Shown in pieces: positions 30,012-39,772 of a stretch of DNA of 58,753 nucleotides. This stretch comes from Gammaproteobacteria bacterium (GTDB taxonomy: Bacteria; Pseudomonadota; Gammaproteobacteria; Eutrophobiales; Eutrophobiaceae), in NCBI GenBank assembly GCA_028281365.1, contig JANQJZ010000061.1, forward strand, positions 1-58,753, written 5' to 3'. Position 1 is the stretch's first letter; the number at the start of each line of letters is the position of its first letter. Below the pieces are notes generated by a model that did no database searches, was not told the origin of the DNA, and worked only from the letters and a program-made list of their open reading frames with translations. A program made the translations under genes and the position numbers.

Positions 30012-31727
30012 ATGACTGGCGCTCATAAAAAACATCTTCGACTTGGTGAAATCCTTATAAATAAAGGCGTAACCACGCTTGATCAAATTGATATTGCGTT
30101 AACGGAACAAAAAAAGAGTAAGGAGCACCTCGGTAAGATTCTTGTGCGATTAGGCTTTGCAACCGAGGCCATAATAAGGGATGTTATTGGTGGCGTAATC
30201 GGCCAGGAAAGTGTCGATTTAAATACGGCTGTAGCAGATAGTGATGCCATCTCAATGATTCCTAAAGACATGGCGCGTCGATTACGAATTTTGCCATTAA
30301 CCTATGACAATAGACGCCGTTTATTGACATTGGCAATGGCGGATACATTTAATGTTGTTGCACTGGATCAAATTAATACTCATCTTAGTGGTAATGCAGA
30401 GGTTATTCCAGTATTAGCAGGCGAGGCAGAAATTGAAAAAGCAATTGATCAATTTTATGGTTTTGAACTTTCTGTTGACGGCATTTTACATGAAATAGAA
30501 ACAGGTGAAATTGATTATCAAAGTCTTGATGCTGAATCAGATGAATATAGTCAACCTGTTGTCCGTCTCGTAAACGCATTACTTGCTGATGCAGTTAAAA
30601 GGAATGCATCGGACATTCACTTTGAACCTGAAGAAGGTTTTTTACGATTCCGCTATCGTATTGATGGTGTGCTTCGTCAGATAAGAAGTCTTCATAAAAA
30701 TTACTGGTCAGCAATTGCAGTTCGTTTAAAGGTAATGGCTGCTATGGACATCGCAGAAACAAGGGCACCTCAAGATGGACGTATTTCTTTATCATTTTCC
30801 GGCAGATTGGTTGATTTCCGGGTCTCTACTCTACCTACAGTACATGGTGAAAATATTGTTCTCCGTGTATTGGATAGACAGAAAGGTATTGTTTCATTTG
30901 AGGAACTTGGATTAAAGGATGATGCACTTAATGCTTTAAAACTTATGGTCGCCCGGCCAGAAGGAATTATATTGGTAACCGGACCAACTGGTAGTGGTAA
31001 GACAACGACACTCTATTCGATATTGAATTATCTGAACACAGAATCAGTAAATATCATGACCCTGGAAGATCCGGTTGAATACCCGACAACAATGATTCGA
31101 CAAACATCTGCAAATGAAACATCAAGGCTCGACTTTGCAAGTGGTATTCGATCGCTTATGCGTCAGGACCCGGATATCATACTTGTTGGTGAGGTGCGTG
31201 ATGAAGATACTGCAAGTATGGCATTTCGTGCCGCAATGACAGGACATCAGGTATTTTCAACATTACATACAAATTCAGCGTTAGGTTCTATCCCAAGGTT
31301 ACTCGATATTGGCGTTAAACCAGACATTATCGCAGGAAATATAATCGGGATAATAGCGCAACGACTTATTCGCAAATTATGTAACGCTTGTAAAGAAGCT
31401 TATCCATTAGGCGATTTGGAAAGAAGTTTACTCGGATTAAAAATTACGGATAAGCAAAAAGAAATTTTCAAAGCAAAGGGTTGCGATAAATGTGATAACC
31501 AGGGTTTTAGTGGACGACTTGCTTTACAGGAAGTATTGCACTTTGACTCTGACATGGATGAATTAATCGCAAGAAAAGGCACGCAGCGTGACTTATTACG
31601 TCTTGCATTATCCAAAGGTTTTAGAACATTAGCTGATGTAGGTGCAAGTCGTGTTCTGGATGGTTCCACCAGTTTGGAAGAAATGTCACGTGTAGTCGAT
31701 CTAACAGCAAGATTAAAGACCAAATAA
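30012..31727 (+). CDS. mshE: MSHA pilus extension ATPase MshE (GspE/PilB family)
   Basis: A hexameric ATPase that powers pilus polymerisation. The 571-residue protein has an N-terminal MshEN-like region at 8-65 with LRLGEILINKG and a second HLGKILVRLGF half, the family's c-di-GMP-binding motif. The second half has His in place of the usual basic residue. It also has Walker A GPTGSGKT at 324-331, Walker B DIILVGEVRD at 388-397, the TGHQVFSTLHT His box, and a tetracysteine zinc module (CNACKEAYP and CDKCDNQGF) near 460-500. It lies between mshN and mshG with gaps of a few bases. Confidence 0.93.
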   Translation: MTGAHKKHLRLGEILINKGVTTLDQIDIALTEQKKSKEHLGKILVRLGFATEAIIRDVIGGVIGQESVDLNTAVADSDAISMIPKDMARRLRILPLTYDNRRRLLTLAMADTFNVVALDQINTHLSGNAEVIPVLAGEAEIEKAIDQFYGFELSVDGILHEIETGEIDYQSLDAESDEYSQPVVRLVNALLADAVKRNASDIHFEPEEGFLRFRYRIDGVLRQIRSLHKNYWSAIAVRLKVMAAMDIAETRAPQDGRISLSFSGRLVDFRVSTLPTVHGENIVLRVLDRQKGIVSFEELGLKDDALNALKLMVARPEGIILVTGPTGSGKTTTLYSILNYLNTESVNIMTLEDPVEYPTTMIRQTSANETSRLDFASGIRSLMRQDPDIILVGEVRDEDTASMAFRAAMTGHQVFSTLHTNSALGSIPRLLDIGVKPDIIAGNIIGIIAQRLIRKLCNACKEAYPLGDLERSLLGLKITDKQKEIFKAKGCDKCDNQGFSGRLALQEVLHFDSDMDELIARKGTQRDLLRLALSKGFRTLADVGASRVLDGSTSLEEMSRVVDLTARLKTK

Positions 31728-31730
31728 AGC

Positions 31731-32936
31731 ATGGAATTTTATCAATACAAGGCAATTGATGAACAAGGCCGTATACATAATGGCCAGGTCGATGCGGTTA
31801 ATATTGCTGATCTTGAAATGCGCCTGCGTAAACTCGGGCTTGATTTGGTTAATTATAAGGAAGTTAAATCAAGTGCGCAGCGTGTTACCGGATCAGGTGT
31901 AAAAAGGCGCGATCTAATAACATTTTGTTTCCATCTTGAACAAACATCCCGCGCAGGGGTACCGATTCTCGACAGCTTACAGGACCTCAGGGATAGTGCT
32001 GATAACCCGCGATTGGCAGAGGTTGTAAATGCCATGATTGAAGCTATCGAGGGTGGTAAAACGCTTTCAGAAGCGATGATGGATTTTGAAGTTGTTTTTG
32101 GAAATATATTTACCAACCTGGTTAAGGCTGGTGAACAATCCGGAGAAATCAGCCAGGTATTCGAGAAACTTGGTGAAAACCTTAAATGGCAAGATGAACA
32201 AGCAGCACAAACGAAAAAATTATTAATGTATCCGGCTTTTGTCGGAACAGTCGTTGGTGCGGTTGTTTTCTTTCTTATGACTTATCTTGTTCCGGAATTA
32301 TTAAAATTTGTTAAAACTATGGGACAGGAGTTACCGGCTCATACCAAGGCCCTTATAGTTGTTTCAAATATATTTGTAAATTACTGGTATATATTATTAC
32401 TTTTACCAATTGTAATTATTCTTGTAATTTATATCGGGATAAAAGTAAGCCCTCGTTTTCATCTTATGTATGATGAGCTTAAATTAAAGATTCCTGTAAT
32501 CGGGCCAATCCTGAAAAAGATTATTTTAACGAGACTCTCCAGTTTTTTTGCCATTATGTATGCCTCAGGGATAACAATTATTGAATGTATTAGAACAGGC
32601 GAAGAGATCGCCGGGAATAAATCAGTTGAATTAGCTATGCGACAGGTAGGACAACAAATTGCCGATGGTATGACTCTGAGCGATAGTTTTGAATCAACAA
32701 AATTATTTCCGCCACTCGTGCTGCGTATGATACGTGTCGGTGAAAACACGGGTGCATTACAAGATGCTTTGTTAAACATCAGCTATTTCTATTCGCGTGA
32801 TATTAAAGAATCAATTGAACGACTTCAGGCGATGATTGAACCAGGCATGACCATGATCCTCGGTTCTATTATTGCATGGGTTATGTTTTCTGTATTAGGA
32901 CCGATTTATGATCTCATTACTAAAGTCAAAATCTGA
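31731..32936 (+). CDS. mshG: MSHA inner-membrane platform protein MshG (GspF/PilC family)
   Basis: The polytopic platform on which the extension ATPase acts. The 401 residues include the N-terminal YQYKAIDEQGRIHNGQ motif, two repeated GspF domains (about 65-190 and 270-390, with FEKLGENLKWQDEQ and the matching LLNISYFYSRDIKESIERL), and three membrane helices near 170, 220 and 375. Length is standard. The end overlaps the start of mshI by 29 bases; the overlapping ATG at 32908 has AGGA in front. Confidence 0.93.
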   Translation: MEFYQYKAIDEQGRIHNGQVDAVNIADLEMRLRKLGLDLVNYKEVKSSAQRVTGSGVKRRDLITFCFHLEQTSRAGVPILDSLQDLRDSADNPRLAEVVNAMIEAIEGGKTLSEAMMDFEVVFGNIFTNLVKAGEQSGEISQVFEKLGENLKWQDEQAAQTKKLLMYPAFVGTVVGAVVFFLMTYLVPELLKFVKTMGQELPAHTKALIVVSNIFVNYWYILLLLPIVIILVIYIGIKVSPRFHLMYDELKLKIPVIGPILKKIILTRLSSFFAIMYASGITIIECIRTGEEIAGNKSVELAMRQVGQQIADGMTLSDSFESTKLFPPLVLRMIRVGENTGALQDALLNISYFYSRDIKESIERLQAMIEPGMTMILGSIIAWVMFSVLGPIYDLITKVKI

Positions 32937-34488
32937 TTTTTTTGATAGTCGGGCGCTATATATTAGTACCGATAAAATATCGGTATATCATTGGCACAAG
33001 GGTAAGTTAGGCAGTTCATACCTGTTTGATAAAGATGATACAGGCAGGGAAAATTTCAAACGTTACTTACAGGAATCTGCCAATACGCCAATAAATATTG
33101 TGGTAGATATCATTGAAGAGGAATTCCGTCAGGATACTATTCCTCATGTATTTGGTTCAGATCGCAAGGCCATTATCGAACGCAAGCAATCCCGTCTGTT
33201 TCGCGATGCAGCCTATTTTTATACACAAAACCAGGGCAGGGAAGAAGCGGGAAGGCGTGACGATCGGCTGTTATTTATGGCTATTAATAACCGGGATATA
33301 TTGACACCGTGGATAACATTACTGGATGAACATAAAATACCATTAAGAGGTATTCTGTCTATTCCCTTACTTCTCCAGTCATTTGTAAAAACGATACCGG
33401 ATTTATCTGACCACGCACTGGTCGTTTCGTTACATAGTATCAGTGGATTAAGGCAAACTTATTTTCACAGTAAACACTTACAAATTAGCCGTCTTTCAAA
33501 ATTACCCCGTTTTGGCACGGTTTCATATGCCCCCAGGATAATCGCTGATGTTGAGAAGATACAGCGTTATATAAACAGTTTAAGACTAGTTCCAAATGAT
33601 GCTTCTTTAGATGTCTATTTCATGGCAGATAGATCAACACTGAACCAGTTGAAAAACGAGACCATCGCATCGCCAATGGTTCGCCGAAATTATCTCGACA
33701 TAAATAAGTTATTTGAGTCAGACGATAGCAATCTTTCAAGGTCTACACCATTTTGTGATCATTTATTAATGCATCATTTGTTAGAGGCAAGGGTTAAAAA
33801 TTGTTACGCATCTGACAAAGAAATGCGCTATTCGAAAATGCGTAATATTCGATATGCTATGAATATTGCCAGTATTCTTTTACTTGTTACCAGTTTTATT
33901 TATGGCGGTATTAATATAATGGGTGCGTTAACTTATCAACAGGAGAGTGAAGCATCTAAGAGCAAGGCAGCCTTTTACCAGACAAGGTACAACCTAGCCA
34001 GGGAACGTTTACCTAAAACACCAGTTGAGCCGGCACAGGTTAAAATTGCAGTAGATGCAGCAAAAACGCTAAAACAATATAAATCTACTCCGTATGAGAT
34101 GTTAACTTACCTGGGCAAAGGGTTAGAGAAATTTCCAGAAATTAAACTTGATAACCTGGAATGGAGTTATAGCATTAGCCCGGTCGGTAATGATACATCC
34201 AATAATGACAGTGATTTACCACCAGATCTAAATGATGAAAACAAGGTTAAGTATTATCAAATATCAAATATAAAGGCACATATTGATCCGTTTGACGGGA
34301 ATTATCGTGAAGCGATATCTTTGGTAAATGAATTCGCGGAAACATTACGAAGCTTTGAATCGACACACCAAATCATTATTGAGTCATTCCCACTCGATAT
34401 AAGTTCGGATGCGCAATTGCAGGGAGATTACGGTGGCGTAGGGAAAGAAGCGTTATTTACATTAACAGCAATTATCGGGATAAATTAA
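32908..34488 (+). CDS. mshI: MshI-like pilus assembly protein (PilM/PilN/GspL type)
   Basis: A 526-residue bitopic inner-membrane protein with a cytoplasmic actin-like domain (residues about 1-300), a single membrane helix at 317-340 and a periplasmic coiled-coil/ferredoxin-like part of about 185 residues. This plan is that of GspL or of a PilM-PilN fusion. Direct similarity is weak and rests on position before mshJ and mshK and on topology. It overlaps mshG by 29 bases and mshJ by one (TAATG), so it belongs to the same operon. It would link the ATPase/platform to the periplasmic MshJ-MshK. Confidence 0.7.
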   Translation: MISLLKSKSDFFDSRALYISTDKISVYHWHKGKLGSSYLFDKDDTGRENFKRYLQESANTPINIVVDIIEEEFRQDTIPHVFGSDRKAIIERKQSRLFRDAAYFYTQNQGREEAGRRDDRLLFMAINNRDILTPWITLLDEHKIPLRGILSIPLLLQSFVKTIPDLSDHALVVSLHSISGLRQTYFHSKHLQISRLSKLPRFGTVSYAPRIIADVEKIQRYINSLRLVPNDASLDVYFMADRSTLNQLKNETIASPMVRRNYLDINKLFESDDSNLSRSTPFCDHLLMHHLLEARVKNCYASDKEMRYSKMRNIRYAMNIASILLLVTSFIYGGINIMGALTYQQESEASKSKAAFYQTRYNLARERLPKTPVEPAQVKIAVDAAKTLKQYKSTPYEMLTYLGKGLEKFPEIKLDNLEWSYSISPVGNDTSNNDSDLPPDLNDENKVKYYQISNIKAHIDPFDGNYREAISLVNEFAETLRSFESTHQIIIESFPLDISSDAQLQGDYGGVGKEALFTLTAIIGIN

Positions 34489-35117
34489 TGGAAAACAACG
34501 ACAGTAATATTGACTGGAGCATCCTTAGAGGATCGATAATATTTTTAATTTTGTGCCTTGTAATCTGTAGTGGATTAATTGGAGGCAGTTATTACTTCAA
34601 TGATAGTCAAAATCGCGAATTGAAAAGAAATAAAGCCATTTTTACATCAATCAGTAGAAAATATCTTGATGTCGATCAGGAAGAAAAACTGGTACAGGAT
34701 TTCTACCCCCAGTTTGTTAAATTATATAACAAGGGAATTATTGGAAGAGAGCAAAGGTTAAACTGGATTGAGGCTTTGCGGCAATCTGGCGAGCAGATTA
34801 AATTACCGGCCTTAAGATATTCGATTAATTCGCAACAGGAATATACACCTGGTTTCGACATTAATTACCAGGGTTATAAACTTTATCGCAGTACTATGGA
34901 ATTAAATCTTGGCTTATTACATGAAGGCGATCTATTTAAATTACTAAATTACATTAACAAAAATGCGAATGGCACATATACGATTTCAGAATGTTCTTTT
35001 GAACTAGATGGTATCGAAATTAAATATGATAAAAATCACACAAATATATCAGCAAAGTGTATGTTGCATTGGATTACCATTGATCTGGATGATGATAGAA
35101 GGATTGAAATCGGATGA
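34488..35117 (+). CDS. mshJ: MshJ-like pilus assembly protein (PilO/GspM type)
   Basis: A 209-residue protein with a short cytoplasmic tail, one membrane helix at 13-36 and a periplasmic domain, the layout of PilO, GspM and MshJ. The assignment depends on size, topology and location between mshI and mshK-like, since sequence motifs are poor in this family. The start shares a base with the mshI stop, and its end overlaps the next start as ATGA (35114-35117). It likely forms the inner-membrane alignment complex with MshI. Confidence 0.7.
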   Translation: MENNDSNIDWSILRGSIIFLILCLVICSGLIGGSYYFNDSQNRELKRNKAIFTSISRKYLDVDQEEKLVQDFYPQFVKLYNKGIIGREQRLNWIEALRQSGEQIKLPALRYSINSQQEYTPGFDINYQGYKLYRSTMELNLGLLHEGDLFKLLNYINKNANGTYTISECSFELDGIEIKYDKNHTNISAKCMLHWITIDLDDDRRIEIG

Positions 35118-35560
35118 AGACGATTTATTTTCTCAAACGAATTTTTTTATTCCTCTTTTGCGCAACCTTGATCTTGCCGGTGAATGCTGATGAGTTGGGA
35201 CGGCTGTTTACCACGCAATCTGAAAGAGCAAAGCTGGAAAAAATAAGGTATGCAAAACCGAAACCTGAAGTAGTAGAAGAAATTGAGATTGAAGAAATTA
35301 TCGAACCCATTGTTGAAGAGGAAAAAGTCGTACGAGATGTGATTACTGTAAGAGGTTTGGTACATCGAAGTGATGGCAAGAATACTGCCTGGATTAATAG
35401 CAGTAATACTTATGAAGGCGACCTGGAATCCCAATATATAGAAGTATCCAGTGAACAGATATCAACGGAAGATGTCACAATTGTAATGCCCGATAATGAG
35501 ACTAAAATTAAGATAAAAGTCGGTGATTCTTTTGATCCCGAGAGTCAGGACGAAAACTAG
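35114..35560 (+). CDS. MshK-like periplasmic protein
   Basis: A 148-residue exported protein: signal peptide of about 25 residues (FLFLFCATLILPVNA), then LGRLFTTQSERAKLEKIRYA, a motif common in MshK-like proteins, an acidic Glu/Ile linker and a small beta-rich C-terminal domain (VRGLVHRSDGKNTAWINSSN). It is comparable in plan and position to PilP/GspC-type bridge proteins that connect the inner-membrane complex to the secretin. Position after MshJ supports this; direct function is inferred. Confidence 0.7.
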   Translation: MKTIYFLKRIFLFLFCATLILPVNADELGRLFTTQSERAKLEKIRYAKPKPEVVEEIEIEEIIEPIVEEEKVVRDVITVRGLVHRSDGKNTAWINSSNTYEGDLESQYIEVSSEQISTEDVTIVMPDNETKIKIKVGDSFDPESQDEN

Positions 35561-35585
35561 GTATTACACATTTTTTTATTTTTAA

Positions 35586-38500
35586 ATGCATTATATAAAT
35601 TGTATATCCTCTCGTCAGTGCGGTGCTGCAATGTTGGCATTCTTGTTAATTTTAATTGCAGCCTCGTCTTATGCATTAGTGACCAAATTAAATGCAAATG
35701 TACGGACATATACCAGGGACAGTTCGAGTCTTGGCAGTTTAAATGATGCCAAGGCAGCTTTGATTGGCTATGCTGTAAATTACCCTCTGGACCATGCTGG
35801 AAAGGGCCCCGGATATTTGCCGTGCCCGGACATTAATAATAATGGCAGTGCCGGGTCTTCATGTTCATTGTCTGGTAATACAACAATTGGTCGCATACCG
35901 TGGAAAACACTGGAACTGGACCATCTTCGAGATGCAGCAGGTGAAACGTTATGGTATGCAGTTGCTGATAATTTTCGCAGTAATCCCTCTTTGGATATCT
36001 TAAATAGCGAAACACCGGCTCAATTTACCCTGGACGGTAATACCGATGTCGTCGCAGTCATTATTGCGCCGGGTTCTGTGATAGGAGCACAGGAAAGAGA
36101 CAGGACCGATACAAATATCTCTACCGAGATAGGTAATTATCTGGAAGATGATAATAATGATTTTGATATTGATTTTATATCTGTTGATCCTGATGCATCG
36201 AATATTAATGATTTTAACGATGTCATTATCACAATAACTCGTGATGAATTGATGGAGGCAGTTGAGAAACGGGTATTAGGTGAAGTTAAGTCTGCACTAT
36301 CAAACTACAAAACAACACATGGTGCTTATCCCTGGGTGTCTGTATTTACTGATCCTAAAGCGGTTGTCCGACAACTTACTGGTACTGCAGATGCCGGAAG
36401 TAATGCAACAACATTGGTTGACAGCGCTAATAACTTTACCTTGCGAGGTGTCACAGTCGGAGATGACGTTTACAATATCACTGATGGTTCCCTGGGTATA
36501 GTAAGTGCGGTTTCAGCCAATTCACTAACTATATCCAGCCTTTCTTTAGGTACCGAGGATGATTTTGATACCGGTGATGGATATGTCATTGTTCCAAAAT
36601 CAACATCTTCGATATTAACAAACGTCGCCACGGTCGGCGGCGATAATAATACATTAGCTGATAGTGTTAATGATCTAACACAAATAGGTGCGGAAGTTGG
36701 TGATGTAATCGACAATATTACAGATGGCTCATCTGCAACTATTACATCTATCTCAACGAATGAAATTGAAGTAGATGGCCTGAGTGGTGGAACAGATAAC
36801 CAGTTCCAAACAAATGATGATTATCAGATTAGAACCAATTACGGTCAGTCAACGAACTCATCTTCAAGTACGACTCAATTAGATGACAGTAATAAAAATT
36901 TTATTGCAATGGGTATACAGGCAGGAGAGTTGCTCATTAACCATACGGACGGTTCCATAGGCAAGGTATCTGCTGTTGTTGATGCAGATACACTAACCGT
37001 AGAAAAACTTGAATTTGGTTCAGACAATACTTTCGAGGCTAACGACTATTACTCATTGCCAAAATACAACACGGATAATAATACACGTAATGGACTACTC
37101 TCGATTCATGAGACAGGAAAACATTTCTCTACCAGTTTCGATATCGATCTCAATATTTCCTTATTGCAAAATTCACAGGTAAGTTTTGATTCTGTTGGAT
37201 ATCCGGCTGTCGATGCAACTTATTCAGCAGCTTTGGAAACTCATATCAGGAATTACTACGCTGCTCCATTTAATGATTCATTCTCGATTAGTTTAAATAA
37301 TGGGGTATGTCGCTGGTTTGCCCCTGATATTGCCGAGTGTTATGGTCCGTATACATCAGAAAATATAAACATATCCGGAACGATTACTTCAGGCTTCAAC
37401 ACTGCAATAGTTAATGATAGTAATGCAGACTTTGTAACAGATGGCATAAAGCGGGGTGATATTGTACAGAATTATGATGATGAGTATTTTGTAGTATCCG
37501 GAACTGCTGATGCAGGCACCCGGGGAACGGCAACGGGAGCAAGCATTGGTTTGGTATTAGCCGATACAAACAATAATTTTGTAAATCTTGGTGTTGCTGT
37601 AGGCGATACGATTACCAATGTTACTGATGGTTCAAGTGGCACGGTTTCAACAGTTGCTGCAAACCAGATAACAGCAGACGCCTTAACCGGTGGAACGGAC
37701 AATGATTTTGATTCCGGTGATACTTATCAGGTAACAGGTTCGGCAAAGATGTATGATGCTGGCACCAATCTGAGCACAAATAATGTTTCAGCATACCAAT
37801 ACCTGATTCATAACAATACAACAGGTATTCGTGCTGTAATTACGGATGTCGATACAGACAATTCATTGAGTGCAGTTGAGTTTGCGAATCAGGGTAGTTC
37901 GATTACGTTTTCACCCGGCGACAGTTTTTCAATCTATACACCGGGTATTGTTGTAGTCTCTGCACGTAATAGTTCCACGCAATTAACGACAACCAGATCG
38001 GGGAATTATAATCCGGATTTCGATCTGATAGGCTCCTACGAAGAGTATTACAGGATTTTACCTGCTGCTAATTCAACAGCTAATAGTACGGTAAGCGATG
38101 TCGATTCTACGGGTTCGACAGACAGATTTACAGATACCTCCGCATCATTTTTTGCAGAAGGTGTAACAATAGGAGACATTATTGAAAATGTAACGGATGG
38201 TTCATTCGGAGAGATAACAAATGTCGATGACGCACAAACCATTACAACCCGGTTATATGGTGGTAGTGAATCAGACTTTGAGGAAGACGATGTTTATATT
38301 ATTTATCATGATTATGTTTATTCCAGAGTGCATGAGTTCCATACTCGAATTTCGGGTGACGTCGTAACTGGAACGTCTGCACAGGAGAGAGTGCGCGAAG
38401 TATGTATGAATTACACGGGCACTGATTGCGTTAATATTAATCCCAATCAAGATTTTACCGGTAATGGTGGTACACCACTTATTACTGTTCGGGATTTCGA

Positions 38501-38963
38501 AGAAGACGGGCTAACCGAAGTAGGTCGTGCATTTTTTACACCCGATACCGGTACCGAAGGAAGTCTTAAGGTATCTAATATTGATTATTATTTATCAGAA
38601 TTAGGCGGGGACTTACCCTCCTGGTTTACCGAAAACGACTGGCATAAATTTGTCTATGTTGCCTATAGTGTCGGTGACGTCCCCGGTGCAGCCTCTGCCT
38701 GTGTAGCTGGCACTAATTGTTTAACCTTGAATGGTGTCGGTAATCCGAATAATGATAAAAATGCGATTTTAATAGCAGCTGGGGATGAAATTAATACAAC
38801 ACTGGATAGTTCATGTGGCACGATTACCTCTACTGCTCAGAACAGGGCAAACGGCACGATTAATGAATATTTTGAATCCGGAAATTGCAGTCAGGGGGAT
38901 GATGCTTTTCAAAAGCAAACATTCACAACTACATTCAATGATTTGATAAGGATTGTTGAATAA
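35586..38963 (+). CDS. Giant pseudopilin-like protein with about 70-residue tandem repeats
   Basis: A 1125-residue protein. The N terminus RQCGAAMLAFLLILIAASSY is a class III signal-like segment with cleavage expected after G13, but the conserved Glu at mature position 5 is absent, as in the tip pseudopilins GspK and PilX. Residues 54-135 form a pseudopilin domain (AALIGYAVNYPLDHAGKGPG, LPCPD, RIPWKTLELDHLRDAAGETL) shared with the next gene. A beta-rich repeat occurs at about 266-337, 345-415, 422-493, 639-718 and 833-905, with weaker copies at 600-640 and 720-786. Its consensus is DSxNxFxxxGVxVGDxIxN then TDGSxGxVSxV, then GGTDNxFxxGDxY. Ten cysteines are present, the last in a C-terminal domain (930-1125). 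It could be a pilus-tip adhesin or stalk. Confidence 0.8.
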   Translation: MHYINCISSRQCGAAMLAFLLILIAASSYALVTKLNANVRTYTRDSSSLGSLNDAKAALIGYAVNYPLDHAGKGPGYLPCPDINNNGSAGSSCSLSGNTTIGRIPWKTLELDHLRDAAGETLWYAVADNFRSNPSLDILNSETPAQFTLDGNTDVVAVIIAPGSVIGAQERDRTDTNISTEIGNYLEDDNNDFDIDFISVDPDASNINDFNDVIITITRDELMEAVEKRVLGEVKSALSNYKTTHGAYPWVSVFTDPKAVVRQLTGTADAGSNATTLVDSANNFTLRGVTVGDDVYNITDGSLGIVSAVSANSLTISSLSLGTEDDFDTGDGYVIVPKSTSSILTNVATVGGDNNTLADSVNDLTQIGAEVGDVIDNITDGSSATITSISTNEIEVDGLSGGTDNQFQTNDDYQIRTNYGQSTNSSSSTTQLDDSNKNFIAMGIQAGELLINHTDGSIGKVSAVVDADTLTVEKLEFGSDNTFEANDYYSLPKYNTDNNTRNGLLSIHETGKHFSTSFDIDLNISLLQNSQVSFDSVGYPAVDATYSAALETHIRNYYAAPFNDSFSISLNNGVCRWFAPDIAECYGPYTSENINISGTITSGFNTAIVNDSNADFVTDGIKRGDIVQNYDDEYFVVSGTADAGTRGTATGASIGLVLADTNNNFVNLGVAVGDTITNVTDGSSGTVSTVAANQITADALTGGTDNDFDSGDTYQVTGSAKMYDAGTNLSTNNVSAYQYLIHNNTTGIRAVITDVDTDNSLSAVEFANQGSSITFSPGDSFSIYTPGIVVVSARNSSTQLTTTRSGNYNPDFDLIGSYEEYYRILPAANSTANSTVSDVDSTGSTDRFTDTSASFFAEGVTIGDIIENVTDGSFGEITNVDDAQTITTRLYGGSESDFEEDDVYIIYHDYVYSRVHEFHTRISGDVVTGTSAQERVREVCMNYTGTDCVNINPNQDFTGNGGTPLITVRDFEEDGLTEVGRAFFTPDTGTEGSLKVSNIDYYLSELGGDLPSWFTENDWHKFVYVAYSVGDVPGAASACVAGTNCLTLNGVGNPNNDKNAILIAAGDEINTTLDSSCGTITSTAQNRANGTINEYFESGNCSQGDDAFQKQTFTTTFNDLIRIVE

Positions 38964-38980
38964 AATTTATTATCCCGATT

Positions 38981-39772
38981 ATGAAGTATAAATATAATAA
39001 TTATAGTGGTTTTACACTTGTTGAATTGGCAATGGTGCTATTTATCCTTGCATTGTTGTTGGGTACATTACTAACACCACTTGCGACGAGCATTGAACAA
39101 CAGGACCGTGAAACCACGACAAAATTATTAGAGGATATCCGTGATAGTCTACTTGGTTACGCGATAGTTAATGGTCATTTCCCATGTCCGGATTGTTCTG
39201 ATACGGTAACGGGAAGTTGTGCTACTGTTAATACTGTCGATTCAAGCTGGATCAATAATGGTGAAGAGGATGGCGTCGATAACCCTGTTACTACTGCTAC
39301 AAATGATCGCAGTTCTGCAAATTTTGTAAGTTGCGCAACCGAGGTTGGGAACTTGCCCTGGGTAACTCTGGATGTCCCGGAAAATGATGCCTGGGGCACA
39401 CGTTTTATTTATAGAGTAAACACGATATTTGCAGATAATACTGACGGTACAGCCAGTTGTACCAATCCTGCCGCTAATGTTTCTTTTTGTCTGGATTCTG
39501 CTAATGATGCGACATTAGATGTCCAGGATGTTAGTGGCAGTTCTGTCGCAGCTGACGTTCCTGCTATAGTTGTATCAGTGGGCAATAATAGTGACGAATT
39601 ATTTACTAATTTATCATCTTTAGAGCAACAAAATCAGGATGGAACAGCAAATACGATTTTTATAGCCGATGATTATCAACAACAGTCCGGTGCCGAATTT
39701 GATGATTTGCTAATCTGGATTACCCCACCAACCTTGATGTTTCATATGGTTAAAGCAGAAAAATTACCTTAA
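38981..39772 (+). CDS. Pseudopilin with class III signal peptide
   Basis: A 263-residue prepilin-like protein starting MKYKYNNYSGFTLVELAMVL, with cleavage after G10 and the canonical Glu at mature +5. The globular part repeats the pattern of the preceding giant protein: DSLLGYAIVNGHFPCPD, NLPWVTLDVPENDAWGTRFI, with four cysteines clustered around residues 65-115. It probably forms a minor pilin complex with its neighbour. Its 3' end overlaps the end of the convergent histidine-kinase gene by nine bases, so these two transcripts interfere. Confidence 0.85.
   Translation: MKYKYNNYSGFTLVELAMVLFILALLLGTLLTPLATSIEQQDRETTTKLLEDIRDSLLGYAIVNGHFPCPDCSDTVTGSCATVNTVDSSWINNGEEDGVDNPVTTATNDRSSANFVSCATEVGNLPWVTLDVPENDAWGTRFIYRVNTIFADNTDGTASCTNPAANVSFCLDSANDATLDVQDVSGSSVAADVPAIVVSVGNNSDELFTNLSSLEQQNQDGTANTIFIADDYQQQSGAEFDDLLIWITPPTLMFHMVKAEKLP

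Noticed and set aside
36380-38305. Repeats resembling a CRISPR or satellite array
   Set aside because: The periodicity is about 210 bases, in frame, degenerate at DNA level and conserved at protein level, so it is a coding repeat.
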